Shown here in pieces: positions 1 to 5,215 of a stretch of 5,840 nucleotides of DNA. The DNA comes from Nostoc cf. edaphicum LEGE 07299 (GTDB lineage Bacteria; Cyanobacteriota; Cyanobacteriia; Cyanobacteriales; Nostocaceae): positions 1 through 5,840 of the forward strand of contig NZ_JADEXF010000271.1 of assembly GCF_015207245.1 (NCBI RefSeq). Direction: 5' to 3'. Position numbers and translations under genes: made by a program. Numbering within the stretch: position 1 is the first letter of the stretch; each line of letters starts with the position of its first letter. The notes beneath the pieces were generated by a model. The model was given only the letters and a program-made list of their open reading frames with translations, had not been told where the DNA came from and ran no database searches.

Positions 1-28
1 ATGCCCAATGCCCCATGCCCAATGCCCT
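1..28. repeat. Heptanucleotide tandem repeat (ATGCCCN), four units
   Basis: Four consecutive 7-bp units, ATGCCCA, ATGCCCC, ATGCCCA and ATGCCCT, start at the first base, so the array probably continues outside the window. It lies 14 bp downstream of the ribF stop codon. Short tandem repeats of seven bases (STRRs) are well known in heterocystous cyanobacteria. This unit differs from the TGACYAA type used by the other arrays here. There is no sign of a terminator hairpin. Confidence 0.8.
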
Positions 29-42
29 ATCTATTGTTCCCA

Positions 43-1107
43 CTAAGCACTCAAAACTTCTCTAGCGACAACGCAGTCAAGTTGAATTTGGGTTTTCAGG
101 GCTTCGAGAGAAGGAAATTTCTGTTCGGGGCGCAAAAATTTAACTAGCTGCACAACCAGTTTTTTGCCATACAAATCACCTGACCAATCGAATAAATGTA
201 CTTCCGCAGATGAATAAGTACCGTTTACAGTTGGACGATTACCGATATTCATGACGCCCAAGTTCTCACCAAGAGCAGTATCAGATGTTTCATCAAGAGT
301 GAAAACGCGGACAGCGTAGACTCCTTGGCGGGGTAAAAACTTTTCTTTTGGTAGTTGGAGGTTAGCGGTGGGAAAGCCTATTGTTCTGCCCAATTGTTGA
401 CCTTGGACGACATCACCAATGAGGGAGTAGAGGCGTCCTAGTAGTAGATTTGCGTTTTCGATGTCTCCCTGCTCAAGGGTTTGGCGGATCAATGAAGTGC
501 TAATGCGGGCATCCTGAGTTGGAGTAGTACTGACGCAACTACTTTGGGTGGGCGAGTCACCTGTATAAGTTTGTAAGGGAACGATGGTAACGGGAATATT
601 GTGCTTGGCGGCGAGTAATTGCAAATCTTGAGCAGTACCACTGCGCTTTTCGCCAAAACAAAAATCCTGCCCGATGCTAATTCGTTGGCATCGCAGTTGT
701 TGCACGAGAATTTTTTCGACAAATTCTTCGGGGGTCAACGCAGACAATTCTTTGTCAAAGGGTAGTAGTACCAGTTGTTCTACTCCAAGCGATCGCAATT
801 GTTGGACTTTTTCATCCAGTGGCGTTAACAAAGTCCGGGGTTGCCCCGTAAAGAACTCCTGTGGATGGGGGTCAAAGGTGACAACTGTTGAATAGGTATA
901 TTCTTGATTTGTCAGTTGATTTTCCTTTGAGTGCGGACTACTAGCTACTGACAAGTGACCACCAGCGTGCAAGACTGGTTGAATTACCCTTTGATGACCA
1001 AGATGAACACCATCAAACTTGCCAAGGGCAACAGCAGTCGGCGTTAGTAGTCCTTCGCTCGAAAAAGCAACCCGCACAGAACACCCATTTTTAGACAAAT
1101 TTAGCAC
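43..1107 (-). CDS. ribF: Bifunctional riboflavin kinase / FAD synthetase (RibF)
   Basis: Cytosolic enzyme that phosphorylates riboflavin to FMN and adenylylates FMN to FAD. The N-terminal nucleotidyltransferase domain shows GKFDGVHLGH (residues 29-38, the HxGH-type ATP site), TFDPHP (77-82), IGQDFCFGEKRSG (145-157) and ISTSLIR (202-208). The C-terminal riboflavin kinase domain shows GRLY (224-227), GFPTANL (244-250), GVMNIGNRPT (284-293), EVHLFD with the likely catalytic Glu302, and DLYG (311-314). The domain order is complete. At 354 residues it is longer than the usual ~300-310, mainly through two low-complexity inserts at about residues 47-73 and 181-199. The start is GTG; in-frame TAA codons lie just upstream and the motif-rich protein begins soon after. 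No clear Shine-Dalgarno is seen. Transcription is convergent with nothing visible; the next gene upstream is about 400 bp away, so it is probably transcribed alone. Confidence 0.96.
   Translation of the reverse strand: MLNLSKNGCSVRVAFSSEGLLTPTAVALGKFDGVHLGHQRVIQPVLHAGGHLSVASSPHSKENQLTNQEYTYSTVVTFDPHPQEFFTGQPRTLLTPLDEKVQQLRSLGVEQLVLLPFDKELSALTPEEFVEKILVQQLRCQRISIGQDFCFGEKRSGTAQDLQLLAAKHNIPVTIVPLQTYTGDSPTQSSCVSTTPTQDARISTSLIRQTLEQGDIENANLLLGRLYSLIGDVVQGQQLGRTIGFPTANLQLPKEKFLPRQGVYAVRVFTLDETSDTALGENLGVMNIGNRPTVNGTYSSAEVHLFDWSGDLYGKKLVVQLVKFLRPEQKFPSLEALKTQIQLDCVVAREVLSA
789..796. repeat. HIP1 octamer GCGATCGC (in ribF)
   Basis: Perfect highly iterated palindrome, one of four in the window. This density is typical of many cyanobacterial genomes and is the simplest support for the host assignment. 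Confidence 0.9.
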
Positions 1108-1199
1108 GTGGATTCTGAGATTTTAGGTTTATTTTAGCTCTCAGCAGGAAGCTACCTTATAGTAAACCGCCTTGAGGAGTACAGGTTTTCTAGTACCAA

Positions 1200-1227
1200 T
1201 TTGTCATTTGTCCTTTGTCATTTGTTC
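1200..1227. repeat. Heptamer array, TTTGTCN units (four)
   Basis: Units TTTGTCA, TTTGTCC, TTTGTCA and TTTGTTC run end to end. On the minus strand the unit reads TGACAAA, a relative of the TGACYAA units at 1405-1448, 3488-3515, 3626-3660 and 3926-3967. The array therefore points in the direction of ribF but ends 92 bp before its start codon. Confidence 0.8.
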
Positions 1228-1250
1228 TCTCTTACAAAATTTCTACTCTT

Positions 1251-1324
1251 AAGCAAGCTAGTAAGAGCGTCTCGTAGAGAAGCCAGACGCTCTCTACAAG
1301 ACGATGTGCGTAGCTAGCTTACTT
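1251..1324. repeat. Nested palindromic element, MITE-like or dispersed repeat
   Basis: The outer arms AAGCAAGCTAG (1251-1261) and CTAGCTTACTT (1314-1324) are inverted repeats with one mismatch in 11. Inside lies a perfect 9-bp inverted repeat, AGAGCGTCT (1264-1272) and AGACGCTCT (1285-1293), with a 12-base loop. The core contains GCGTCTCGTAGAGAAGCC (1267-1284), which recurs base for base at 3579-3596 in the surE-pheS spacer. No clear target-site duplication flanks it and no transposase is present. It is best read as a non-autonomous dispersed repeat. RNA folding is possible on either strand. Confidence 0.6.
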
Positions 1325-1325
1325 T

Positions 1326-1390
1326 CCCCCAGGGGTATGCGGACTCGACGAATCGCTCCTCTATCGCCGGAAGTCGGCGCACCCTGCGGG
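1326..1390. other. Cluster of three short GC-rich hairpins
   Basis: Three perfect small inverted repeats follow each other: CCCC/GGGG (1326-1335), CGCCG/CGGCG with a 5-base loop (1365-1379) and CCC/GGG (1382-1390). None is followed by a T-run on either strand, so a rho-independent terminator is not supported. The segment is GC-richer than its surroundings and may be a further piece of dispersed repeat. Function is unknown. Confidence 0.35.
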
Positions 1391-1404
1391 ATCTTGCTAC
1401 AGAT

Positions 1405-1448
1405 TTTGTGCTTTGTCCAATGACTAATGACCAATGACCAATGACTGC
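1405..1448. repeat. Heptamer array, TTTGTSC then AATGACY units
   Basis: Seven-base periodicity is unbroken: TTTGTGC (1405), TTTGTCC (1412), AATGACT (1419), AATGACC (1426), AATGACC (1433), AATGACT (1440). The last four are the same unit as the arrays at surE and pheS. The first two resemble the array at 1200-1227, so one array contains both sub-types. It lies downstream of the hydrolase gene's stop codon rather than at a start. Confidence 0.8.
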
Positions 1449-1505
1449 TGAAAGCCTCTGATCACCAATCTAATCTAAAATCTCCAATTCCTCCGATCGC
1501 AATCT

Positions 1506-2402
1506 TTAAGTAGAAAACTTGCTAACAGGAAAAGATTCTGATAAGGCAACTGAAGTGGGAATCTGAAGTACTAATCCTTCCCGTGCCATGATAGCACCAG
1601 GAAATTTCGCAGCTGCTTCTTTCCCGACACGATCCAAAAAGTCGTCATCGTGCGCCGGATCGTGGTGGTAAATCACCAGAGTTTTGACGTTAGCGGCTTG
1701 TGCCACTTTTACAGCTTCTTGCCAAGTAGAATGTCCCCAGCCAATTTTCGGGGATTTTGGCGAGTGGTATTCCTCGTCTGTGTAGGTAGAATCGTAAACC
1801 AGAATGTCAGCATTCCGAGCTAGCCACAGCACATTCTCATCGAGTCGATCGGGAAAATGTTCGGTATCAGTAATGTAAGTAGCAGCACCACCACGCCAGT
1901 TGACGCGGTATCCCACAGCTTCACCTGGATGGTTTAAAGGTGCTGTTTCTACGGTAAGGTCATCGATATGGATTGGTTGCCCCGGTCGAATGTCGTAGAA
2001 ATTTAAATTGGCTTGCATAATTTGCAAGGGTACGGGAAAGTTCGGGTGCAACATTTGATCGTTGAGGCGCTGTTCTATGGTAGAACCATCAGGTGCGATC
2101 GCGCCGTAAATATGAAAGTCATTCCCCTTTACAAACCCTGGAGTAAAGAAGGGAAAACCTTGCATGTGATCCCAATGAGAGTGGGTAAAAAATATGTGAG
2201 CTTCTAACGGCATTTGGCGCAAGAGAGATTGCCCCAAAACATGTAGTCCCGTGCCAGCATCGAAAACTAAGCGTTTATCGCCCGCTTGCATTGATATGCA
2301 AGGGGTATTACCGCCGTAACGAACAGTGTGTGGCCCTGGGCTGGGGATGCTGCCGCGAACGCCCCAAAATTGTACGGTAAATTGATTCTCTATCCTAGAC
2401 AT
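1506..2402 (-). CDS. Metallo-beta-lactamase-fold hydrolase (PhnP / RNase Z-like)
   Basis: 298-residue soluble protein with no signal peptide or membrane segment. The opening FWGVRGSIPSPGPHTVRYGG (12-31) and VFDAGTG (46-52) are typical of the PhnP-like (COG1235-type) branch of the superfamily. Metal-site motifs are HSHWDH (74-79, the HxHxDH signature), NHPG (157-160), TDTEH with the likely bridging Asp179 (178-182), YDSTYTDEEY (203-212), GHST (223-226) and YHHDPAHDD (245-253). All expected zinc ligands are present, so it should be an active di-metal hydrolase, probably acting on a phosphodiester or cyclic-nucleotide-like substrate. The real substrate cannot be told from sequence. The last ~18 residues are a Ser-rich tail. 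The ATG start has no visible Shine-Dalgarno. It stands alone: 278 bp from surE and 398 bp from ribF. Confidence 0.9.
   Translation of the reverse strand: MSRIENQFTVQFWGVRGSIPSPGPHTVRYGGNTPCISMQAGDKRLVFDAGTGLHVLGQSLLRQMPLEAHIFFTHSHWDHMQGFPFFTPGFVKGNDFHIYGAIAPDGSTIEQRLNDQMLHPNFPVPLQIMQANLNFYDIRPGQPIHIDDLTVETAPLNHPGEAVGYRVNWRGGAATYITDTEHFPDRLDENVLWLARNADILVYDSTYTDEEYHSPKSPKIGWGHSTWQEAVKVAQAANVKTLVIYHHDPAHDDDFLDRVGKEAAAKFPGAIMAREGLVLQIPTSVALSESFPVSKFST
2095..2102. repeat. HIP1 octamer GCGATCGC (in hydrolase gene)
   Basis: Perfect copy within the coding sequence of the metallo-hydrolase. Confidence 0.9.
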
Positions 2403-2680
2403 GGGTGTTGCTTGCTGGACTGAGCGGGCGATAAATGAAAAAATTGTTACTGATTTTGTCTAAAGTTTATGCTGTCTCACCGATTTTGCTAGAGGGAGAA
2501 TTTCTTGGTAAAACAGCATATCCTGTTTCTGGCTGATTGTGTAAATGTGAATGAAATACGTCAGTGAGAATCATCCCAGGTTTTGGGCTGAATGTGTATC
2601 GGTTATTTCAAGAGTGCCCCTACGTTATAGCCTACTTTTTCCGTGATGTATTTGAATAACCACATTTTTTCCCTGATAAA
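2403..2680. other. Spacer between surE and the hydrolase gene
   Basis: A 278-bp AT-rich stretch with no ORF I would support. The one clear structure is a perfect 8-bp inverted repeat, TATGCTGT (2468-2475) and ACAGCATA (2513-2520), separated by 37 bp. It lies about 65-120 bp upstream of the hydrolase start. It could be an operator or part of a 5' leader, but the loop is long and nothing else supports a role. No T-tracted hairpin follows surE. Unlike the other spacers, it has no heptamer array. Confidence 0.5.
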
Positions 2681-3487
2681 TCAAATGATTCCAGGAAAAT
2701 TTAATTCCCACTCCGATAATTTCTCTAATCCAGTTGCGTAAGTAAGATTGTATTGTAACGGAGTAATACTGATGTAGTTTTTACGTACAACTTCTACGTC
2801 TGTCGGTACATTTTGAGGCAGATTTAAGCCGCTAGGGGGTTCCACATCCTCAATTACCTCTCCGGTTAACCAGTAGTACGTTTTTCCACGAGGATCAACT
2901 CGTTTATTAAACACATCAGTGTAATGCCGTAGACCTTGACGAGTGAGAGCAACTCCGGCAATTTCTTCCCATTTGACCGCAGGAACATTGACGTTGAGCA
3001 ACATTAAATCTGGCAGCGGTTTTTGGGCTAACTGGTCTACGAGAACTGTGGCAAACTTAGCAGCAGCGTGAAAGTCTTTAGATGTGTGACTCATCAGACT
3101 CAGCGCTACACTGGGAATGCCTTCAATTAAACCTTCCATTGCCGCAGAAACAGTGCCGGAATACAAGATTTCAGTTCCCAAATTCGCACCTTGATTAATA
3201 CCAGAGAGAACTAAATCCGGGGGAGTCTCTAGCAAAGCCCACAGCGCCAATTTGACGCAATCTGAAGGCGTACCATCGCAAGCCCAAGCTTTGATAGCGG
3301 GATGAAAAATCCCTTCAACAATTTCGGCGCGAATAGGTTGGTGTAAAGTTAAGCCGTGTCCAGTTGCCGATCGCTCTCGATCTGGACAAACTACACTCAC
3401 ATCATGACCAGCCTCTGCCAAATAGTTGGCTAGGGTACGAATCCCCAAAGCAGAAATGCCGTCATCGTTACTAATTAGTAATTTCAT
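2681..3487 (-). CDS. surE: 5'/3'-nucleotidase SurE
   Basis: Cytosolic metal-dependent phosphatase that removes phosphate from nucleoside 5'- and 3'-monophosphates (family also called survival protein SurE). From the start used here (268 residues), the N-terminus [10 protein letters not shown] carries the two metal-binding aspartates. The metal-site Ser follows in [10 protein letters not shown], and then [10 protein letters not shown] with the conserved Asn, and [11 protein letters not shown]. The C-terminal [13 protein letters not shown] is also typical. An ATG two codons upstream (3491-3493, giving MTMK..., 270 residues) is possible. I chose 3487 because family members usually begin M-[KR]-[IL]-L directly, and because the upstream ATG is part of a heptamer repeat. 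Neither start has a Shine-Dalgarno. It is divergent from pheS across a 468-bp repeat-rich spacer. Confidence 0.95.
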   Translation of the reverse strand: MKLLISNDDGISALGIRTLANYLAEAGHDVSVVCPDRERSATGHGLTLHQPIRAEIVEGIFHPAIKAWACDGTPSDCVKLALWALLETPPDLVLSGINQGANLGTEILYSGTVSAAMEGLIEGIPSVALSLMSHTSKDFHAAAKFATVLVDQLAQKPLPDLMLLNVNVPAVKWEEIAGVALTRQGLRHYTDVFNKRVDPRGKTYYWLTGEVIEDVEPPSGLNLPQNVPTDVEVVRKNYISITPLQYNLTYATGLEKLSEWELNFPGII

Positions 3488-3515
3488 AGTCATTAGTCAT
3501 TGGTCATTAGTCACT
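3488..3515 (-). repeat. Heptamer array abutting the surE start
   Basis: Four units, plus-strand AGTCATT, AGTCATT, GGTCATT and AGTCACT. Read in the direction of surE they are AGTGACT, AATGACC, AATGACT and AATGACT, and the final unit supplies the alternative surE start (ATG ACT ATG). A four-codon ORF, ATG at 3507 to TAA at 3495-3493, ends on the A of that ATG (TAATG). The array thus occupies the place where a ribosome-binding site would be. Confidence 0.8.
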
Positions 3516-3625
3516 TGTACTGAGTTTCGACTGCGCGGTAATCGAGCGAAGTCGAGATTCAACTACCGCGTTCGCGTAGCGTCTCGTAGAGAAGCCGTTG
3601 GCGCAGCCTCTCGTAGAGAAGTATT
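3516..3625. repeat. Dispersed repeat element splitting a heptamer array
   Basis: It contains two copies of TCTCGTAGAGAAG (3582-3594 and 3609-3621), each including a TCTC-GTA-GAGA hairpin. It also has interleaved inverted repeats TCGACT/AGTCGA (3527-3532, 3550-3555) and CGCGGTA/TACCGCG (3534-3540, 3564-3570), plus CGCG-TT-CGCG. The 18-mer at 3579-3596 is identical to 1267-1284. From memory, sequences of this look are scattered through Nostocales genomes; I could not search. It is flanked on both sides by heptamer units of the same orientation, which suggests insertion into a pre-existing array. The exact ends are uncertain. Confidence 0.6.
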
Positions 3626-3660
3626 AGTCATTGATCATTAGTTATTAGTTATTTGTTATT
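3626..3660 (-). repeat. Degenerate heptamer array, distal side
   Basis: Five units, plus-strand AGTCATT, GATCATT, AGTTATT, AGTTATT and TGTTATT. They have the same orientation as 3488-3515 but are more diverged, with C to T changes dominating. Confidence 0.75.
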
Positions 3661-3673
3661 AGCGGTTTGTCAA
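3644..3673 (-). promoter_or_regulatory. Possible sigma70-type promoter for surE
   Basis: On the minus strand a perfect -35 hexamer TTGACA (3673-3668) is followed after 18 bp by ACTAAT (3649-3644), a 4-of-6 match to TATAAT. The -10 lies inside the heptamer array. If real, the transcript would carry the dispersed repeat in a leader of about 150 bases. The -35 match is good and the -10 is weak, so this is only a candidate. Confidence 0.3.
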
Positions 3674-3681
3674 TGTCTGAG

Positions 3682-3710
3682 GTCACAAGCAGCAAAAAAA
3701 CATTTATACT
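3682..3710 (+). promoter_or_regulatory. Possible sigma70-type promoter for pheS
   Basis: TATACT (3705-3710, 5 of 6 matches to the -10 consensus) lies 17 bp after GTCACA (3682-3687, 4 of 6 to TTGACA). Transcription from about 3717 would give a pheS leader of roughly 245 bases containing the stem-loop at 3772-3832. The -35 is weak. Confidence 0.3.
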
Positions 3711-3771
3711 CACTAGACAGTGTGGTGGAACTTTGCTTACCTTTAAGACAAGTTGATCAATCCCCAAGTCT

Positions 3772-3832
3772 AGTTAAGTGAGATGTTAGCTGGATTTACG
3801 CGTCCGCTGTACTAGCGCAATCATCTCTAACT
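3772..3832 (+). promoter_or_regulatory. Bulged stem-loop in presumed pheS leader
   Basis: AGTTA (3772-3776) and GAGATG (3780-3785) pair with CATCTC (3822-3827) and TAACT (3828-3832), making an 11-bp stem interrupted only by a 3-base bulge (AGT, 3777-3779). The loop is 36 bases. No U-run follows, so it is not a classical attenuator. No T-box landmarks are visible. It may be a structured leader element or chance. Confidence 0.3.
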
Positions 3833-3925
3833 GATAAACAGAGGTTTGGTTTCAACCCTCACCTTTAGCGGATGTTAATGGTGTGGCTGTAAGTTTATTT
3901 ATCGACCGCTTCACAGCTTTTGAAT

Positions 3926-3967
3926 ATAGACTAATGACTAATGACCAATGACTAATAACTAATGACT
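3926..3967 (+). repeat. Heptamer array running into the pheS start codon
   Basis: Six units: ATAGACT (3926), AATGACT (3933), AATGACC (3940), AATGACT (3947), AATAACT (3954), AATGACT (3961). The last unit contains the pheS ATG and its second codon. ATGs of earlier units open 4-5-codon ORFs. The one at 3948 reads ATG ACT AAT AAC TAA, and its stop (3960-3962) shares its last A with the pheS ATG. The in-frame TAA at 3956-3958 rules out a start further upstream. No purine-rich Shine-Dalgarno precedes pheS. Confidence 0.85.
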
Positions 3968-4954
3968 AGCAATTTAGAAGCTCAACTTTTAGCACTGCGG
4001 CAGGAAGGAGAAAAAGCGATCGCAGCCGCCGACACCTTAGAACGTCTGGAGGAACTCAGAGTTAACTATCTGGGTAAAAAAGGGGAACTGGGGGCACTGT
4101 TGCGAAGTATGGGGCAGATGAGCGCAGAGGAACGACCAAAAATTGGAGCGATCGCCAATACAGTCAAAGAATCCTTGCAAACTAGTCTAGACCAGCAACG
4201 CGTCGCCCTGGAAGCCGCACAAATTCAGGTACAGCTAGAGGCGGAAACTCTGGATGTTACTATGCCGGGAATTTACAGCCCCCAAGGTCGCATTCATCCC
4301 CTCAATGGCATTATTGACCGGGCACTGGATATCTTTGTTGGTATGGGCTATACCGTGGCTCAAGGGCCAGAGATGGAAACAGATTACTATAATTTCGAGG
4401 CTCTTAATACCCCGCCTGACCACCCCGCCCGTGATATGCAGGATACCTTCTACCTGCCAGATGGCAATCTTCTCCGCACTCATACCTCATCAGTGCAAAT
4501 TCGTTACATGGAAAGAGAAGAACCACCGATTCGGGTTGTGGCTCCAGGGCGAGTTTATCGGCGAGATAATGTAGACGCGACTCACTCAGCTGTTTTCCAT
4601 CAAATAGAACTTTTAGCCATTGATGAGGGACTAACTTTTACAGACCTCAAAGGCACAATTAAAGTATTTTTACAAGCAATATTTGGCGATTTACCTATTC
4701 GCTTCCGCGCCAGTTATTTCCCGTTTACTGAACCTTCGGCTGAAGTGGATTTGCAGTGGAATGGTCGCTGGCTGGAGGTGATGGGCTGCGGTATGGTCGA
4801 TCCCAATGTACTTAAGTCTGTGGGTTATGACCCAGAAGTTTATACAGGGTTTGCTGCCGGATTTGGTGTAGAACGCTTTGCAATGGTGTTACATCAAATC
4901 GATGATATTCGTCGGTTGTATGCTAGCGATTTGCGGTTTTTGCAGCAATTTTAG
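3962..4954 (+). CDS. pheS: Phenylalanyl-tRNA synthetase alpha subunit
   Basis: Catalytic subunit of the (alpha-beta)2 class II synthetase that charges tRNA-Phe in the cytosol. The beta subunit gene (pheT) is not in the window, which is common in cyanobacteria. Residues 1-90 form the N-terminal coiled-coil arm. The class II core follows: [15 protein letters not shown] (135-149), [11 protein letters not shown] (154-164), RTHTSS (172-177), motif 2 in [19 protein letters not shown] (196-214), [16 protein letters not shown] (248-263), MGCGMVDP (274-281) and motif 3 GFGVERFAM (300-308). Ala299 matches the E. coli Ala294 position that limits the size of the amino-acid pocket, so normal Phe specificity is expected. 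The 330-residue length is normal. The start is fixed by an in-frame TAA six bases upstream. Confidence 0.97.
   Translation: MTSNLEAQLLALRQEGEKAIAAADTLERLEELRVNYLGKKGELGALLRSMGQMSAEERPKIGAIANTVKESLQTSLDQQRVALEAAQIQVQLEAETLDVTMPGIYSPQGRIHPLNGIIDRALDIFVGMGYTVAQGPEMETDYYNFEALNTPPDHPARDMQDTFYLPDGNLLRTHTSSVQIRYMEREEPPIRVVAPGRVYRRDNVDATHSAVFHQIELLAIDEGLTFTDLKGTIKVFLQAIFGDLPIRFRASYFPFTEPSAEVDLQWNGRWLEVMGCGMVDPNVLKSVGYDPEVYTGFAAGFGVERFAMVLHQIDDIRRLYASDLRFLQQF
4016..4023. repeat. HIP1 octamer GCGATCGC (5' part of pheS)
   Basis: Perfect copy in pheS, in the codons around residue 20. Confidence 0.9.
4148..4155. repeat. HIP1 octamer GCGATCGC (second in pheS)
   Basis: Perfect copy 132 bp downstream of the previous one, in the codons for the Ala-Ile-Ala stretch near residue 64. 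Confidence 0.9.
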
Positions 4955-4999
4955 GACTTATGTAATGTTTATGTACTGCAAGCAAGGTAACAATAAATA

Positions 5000-5215
5000 A
5001 TGACCTCAATTTCCAGGTTAGATCGAGTTCTAGAAAGTATTGAAGACTTATCAGTAGATGAACAAGAAACACTAATTGATCTGATAAGTCATCGGTTGGC
5101 AGAACGGCGGCGTTCTGAAATTGCTGCTCATATCGCTCAAGCACAAGTAGAATACCAGTCGGGAAAAGTGTTCCGTGGTACAGTTACTCAAATAATGGAT
5201 GAGTTACGCAAGTGA
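5000..5215 (+). CDS. Small antitoxin-like protein of a RelE-type TA pair
   Basis: 71 residues, mostly helical and charged. An N-terminal segment (about 1-35) has regularly spaced Leu/Ile, followed by the basic ERRRSE (35-40) and a C-terminal part, YQSGKVFRGTVTQIMDELRK (52-71). I do not recognise a classic ribbon-helix-helix or Phd motif. The antitoxin call rests mainly on context: its stop codon overlaps by four bases (GTGA, 5212-5215) the start of a RelE/YafQ-like toxin frame, the usual TA layout. Its likely job is to bind and neutralise the toxin and perhaps repress the operon. AAGG (4984-4987) is a plausible but distant ribosome-binding site. Only 45 bp separate it from pheS, with no terminator visible. 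The reading frame is intact although the partner toxin is broken. Confidence 0.75.
   Translation: MTSISRLDRVLESIEDLSVDEQETLIDLISHRLAERRRSEIAAHIAQAQVEYQSGKVFRGTVTQIMDELRK

Larger units (their letters stand above)
1108..1505. other. Repeat-rich spacer between the hydrolase gene and ribF
   Basis: A 398-bp stretch without a supportable gene. It holds, in order: the ribF upstream region (1108-1199, with no convincing -35/-10 pair on the minus strand); a heptamer array (1200-1227); a nested palindromic element (1251-1324); a run of three small GC-rich hairpins (1326-1390); and a second heptamer array (1405-1448). No T-tract follows any hairpin on either strand, so I do not call a terminator for the hydrolase gene. 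Confidence 0.7.
3494..3961. other. Divergent surE-pheS intergenic region
   Basis: 468 bp with no supportable gene. From the surE side it holds a heptamer array, a ~110-bp dispersed repeat, another heptamer array, a possible surE promoter on the minus strand, and a possible pheS promoter on the plus strand (3682-3710). Then come a bulged 11-bp stem-loop in the presumed pheS leader (3772-3832) and a last heptamer array that runs into the pheS start codon. The part from 3833 to 3925 shows only very small inverted repeats. I see no tRNA, T-box or CRISPR. Confidence 0.7.

Noticed and set aside
674..895. Open frame on the plus strand inside ribF
   Set aside because: It is antisense to the strongly conserved RibF N-terminal domain, and its product has no recognisable motif.
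1174..1197. NtcA-type box (GTA-N8-TAC) near the repeated AGTAC
   Set aside because: The spacing does not fit: the two AGTAC words are direct repeats and no GTA/TAC pair is eight bases apart.
1365..1390. Rho-independent terminator for the hydrolase gene
   Set aside because: The hairpins are small and lack a following T-tract on either strand.
2013..2207. Open frame on the plus strand inside the hydrolase gene
   Set aside because: Antisense shadow of the HSHWDH region of a well-supported gene.
3426..3641. Plus-strand frame spanning the surE start and the dispersed repeat
   Set aside because: It is half antisense to surE and half a translation of repeat DNA (SRREA-type peptides); no independent support.
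3488..3660. CRISPR-like array
   Set aside because: The 7-bp units are directly abutting without unique spacers; no cas genes or 25-40-bp repeats are present.
3661..3961. T-box or tRNA-like leader of pheS
   Set aside because: No T-box core sequence, no terminator/antiterminator pair with a U-run, and no cloverleaf can be drawn.
4235..4574. Frames on both strands inside pheS
   Set aside because: Both overlap the conserved catalytic core of PheS in other frames and show no family features.
4923..5144. Minus-strand frame across the pheS end and antitoxin gene
   Set aside because: Antisense to the antitoxin frame, which has better context (TA overlap, same strand as neighbours).
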